A model generated the notes under the pieces. That model searched no databases. It worked only from the letters and a program-made list of their open reading frames with translations, and was not told the origin of the DNA. Below, in pieces: positions 63,156 through 64,000 of a stretch of 64,000 nucleotides of DNA. The stretch lies in contig NZ_JAMBOQ010000007.1 of assembly GCF_023715685.1 (NCBI RefSeq), positions 76,410-140,409 of the forward strand, in the 5' to 3' direction. The DNA comes from Priestia aryabhattai. GTDB taxonomy: Bacteria > Bacillota > Bacilli > Bacillales > Bacillaceae_H. Both the position numbers and the translations under genes were made by a program. Position 1 is the first letter of the stretch. Every line of letters begins with the position of its first letter.

Positions 63156-63632
63156 ATGATTGGACTTGCTATTGCCATTATTGTATTTAATTTTATTGCA
63201 TTTAAAACAAATAAAAGACTGACAGCAAATCAAATTGTTCATCTCTGGTTGTTTACAATTGCTTTTCAAAGTAGTTTCGATGTGTACATAGATTTAAAAT
63301 ATCATGGGTACTGGTATTTCACAGACGGTGCAGATTGGAAAGGACTTCTTGTTCATACTGTGTTACTCCCACCTGTTAATATGATGTTCCTTAATTGGTA
63401 TCCCTTTAAAAGGGATTATATTAGGCAAGTTTGTTATTTTATTTTTTGGTTAATAGCCATTTTGCTTTATGAAATGCTTACATTATTACCTGCTCCTTGG
63501 GGATATTTTCATTATGGTTGGTGGAATTTATGGCATTCAGCTATACTTAATCCTGTACTTTTATTTATCTTACTAGGCTTTTATAAGGGGATATGTAAGC
63601 TAGAGGACAAGCTTTTATCAAGAAAGAAATAA
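63156..63632 (+). CDS. CBO0543-family membrane protein
   Basis: A 158-residue protein with four hydrophobic spans (about 2-20, 65-82, 92-112, 130-148) and the sequence WYFTDGADWKGLLVHTVLLPPVNMMFLNWYPF, the pattern of the CBO0543 family of Bacilli and Clostridia. Function unknown. Many copies occur in some Bacillus genomes, often in accessory regions. Weak AAAAGG site precedes the ATG. Confidence 0.82.
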   Translation: MIGLAIAIIVFNFIAFKTNKRLTANQIVHLWLFTIAFQSSFDVYIDLKYHGYWYFTDGADWKGLLVHTVLLPPVNMMFLNWYPFKRDYIRQVCYFIFWLIAILLYEMLTLLPAPWGYFHYGWWNLWHSAILNPVLLFILLGFYKGICKLEDKLLSRKK

Positions 63633-63639
63633 AAATAAA

Positions 63640-63677
63640 AAGCCACCTCGCTTTGTAGGGGAGATAGCTTTTTAAGG
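63640..63677 (+). terminator. Terminator of the CBO0543-family gene
   Basis: AAAAAGCCACCTC and GGGAGATAGCTTTTT form an imperfect stem ending in T residues. Confidence 0.6.
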
Positions 63678-63745
63678 AGATTATCTATTAAATATATCAA
63701 TAGAAAAATCATATTATAATTTTTTTAAAAATACTATTTTTTAGG

Positions 63746-63863
63746 TGCGAGCATATATATACAAAGAGCGCTTTTTATACATTCTCGTTTCTTTCAACTA
63801 TCCAAAGAACGTAGTCATATCCACAATGTATAAAAAGCTGCATACTCCGGAAAAGAGGCCCTT
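63746..63863 (+). repeat. Dyad-rich repeat, copy C
   Basis: A 118-base element with gapless alignment to the reverse complement of copy A (about 70% identity, last 38 bases nearly identical). The IS3-family element begins 10 bases beyond it. It lies in inverted orientation to copy A. Confidence 0.8.
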
Positions 63864-63873
63864 AGCTGAACCT

Positions 63874-64000
63874 TGGGACTGCACCCTGTTTGTGAGACAG
63901 GAATCAAAGCACCTTTTAAACAACCATTTGCCGGTATTGTACTGGTGACCGGTTGTTTAGTTTCGTTTGAATACGGGCATTGTTGTAATAGGTAATATAG
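63874..64000 (-). mobile_element. IS3-family insertion sequence, one end
   Basis: The end sequence TGGGACTGCACCCTGTTTG followed by TGAGACAGG has the form of an IS3-family terminal repeat (starting with TG). The transposase gene ends 42 bases inside it on the minus strand. The element continues past the window, so its length and target duplication cannot be seen. Confidence 0.8.
63916..64000 (-). CDS. IS3-family transposase, OrfB C-terminus (partial)
   Basis: The minus-strand frame gives YYNNARIQTKLNNRSPV and QYRQMVV before the stop. This is the conserved C-terminal end of IS3-family OrfB (DDE transposase, after the catalytic Glu). Only about 27 residues are visible because the gene runs off the window. 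It lies inside the IS end described above. Confidence 0.88.
   Translation of the reverse strand, partial: YITYYNNARIQTKLNNRSPVQYRQMVV

Noticed and set aside
59959..63863. Copies A and C as the terminal inverted repeats of one 3.9-kb transposon
   Set aside because: No transposase lies between them, a third copy sits inside, and the dyad structure resembles recombination sites; a transposon boundary is not supported.
63745..63948. 67-residue ORF at the end of the window
   Set aside because: It spans repeat copy C and the IS3 end in the wrong frame; the transposase is on the other strand.

Overview
The window looks like a chromosomal segment of a low-GC, spore-forming Bacillaceae bacterium. 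Gene order follows the Bacillus subtilis yjbA-to-yjcH region very closely: appBC, yjbA, trpS, oppABCDF, yjbC, spx, yjbE, mecA, coiA, pepF, spxH, yjbI-yjbO, prpE, yjbQ, cotO, yjcA, spoVIF, yjcD, yjcF-yjcH. Genes that are not part of that order in B. subtilis are interleaved with it. Protein similarity and content suggest Priestia (Bacillus) megaterium or a close relative. This is an inference from remembered family sequences, not from a search.

Layout. 1-10.1 kb: the end of one oligopeptide ABC transporter (appBC), yjbA, trpS with a tryptophan T-box leader, and the complete oppABCDF operon. 10.3-17.6 kb: yjbC, two amino-acid permeases, spx, and a LysR-madL-madM malonate uptake module. 17.7-35.2 kb: TerC-family yjbE, mecA, cardiolipin synthase, coiA, pepF, the small RNA RoxS/RsaE, spxH-yjbI, yjbJ-yjbK, yjbL-relQ-nadK-yjbO, prpE, mgtE and a CPA2 antiporter. 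Three parts of one proteostasis circuit (spx, the ClpXP adaptor gene spxH and the ClpCP adaptor gene mecA) sit within 11 kb. 35.4-39.9 kb: a late-sporulation block (cotO, yjcA, several small unrecognised proteins, a YjcZ-type peptide, spoVIF). 39.9-48.3 kb: an M48 protease, helicase yjcD, DUF421, yjcF-yjcG-yjcH, a PgpA-like phosphatase and acetyltransferases.

48.4-55.3 kb is a gluconate catabolic cluster: a divergent RpiR-type regulator, 6-phosphogluconate dehydrogenase, gluconokinase, an NCS1 transporter and GntP, with cre-like sites at the gnd and gntP promoters. 55.4-58.8 kb holds a DUF1349 protein, a YitT-type membrane protein, an Lrp regulator, an arylamine N-acetyltransferase and a DsbA-like protein.

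From the tRNA-Val(GAC) gene at 58.9 kb to the end the character changes. This part is AT-rich and gene-poor, with a broken isochorismatase gene, a serine-recombinase pseudogene, three copies of a roughly 110-118 bp dyad-rich repeat in opposing orientations around it, short hypothetical genes, and an IS3-family element running off the end. It looks like a decayed mobile or island region next to a tRNA gene. The recombinase plus its repeat set is the most unusual structure in the window. I found no CRISPR array, prophage, rRNA or complete transposon.
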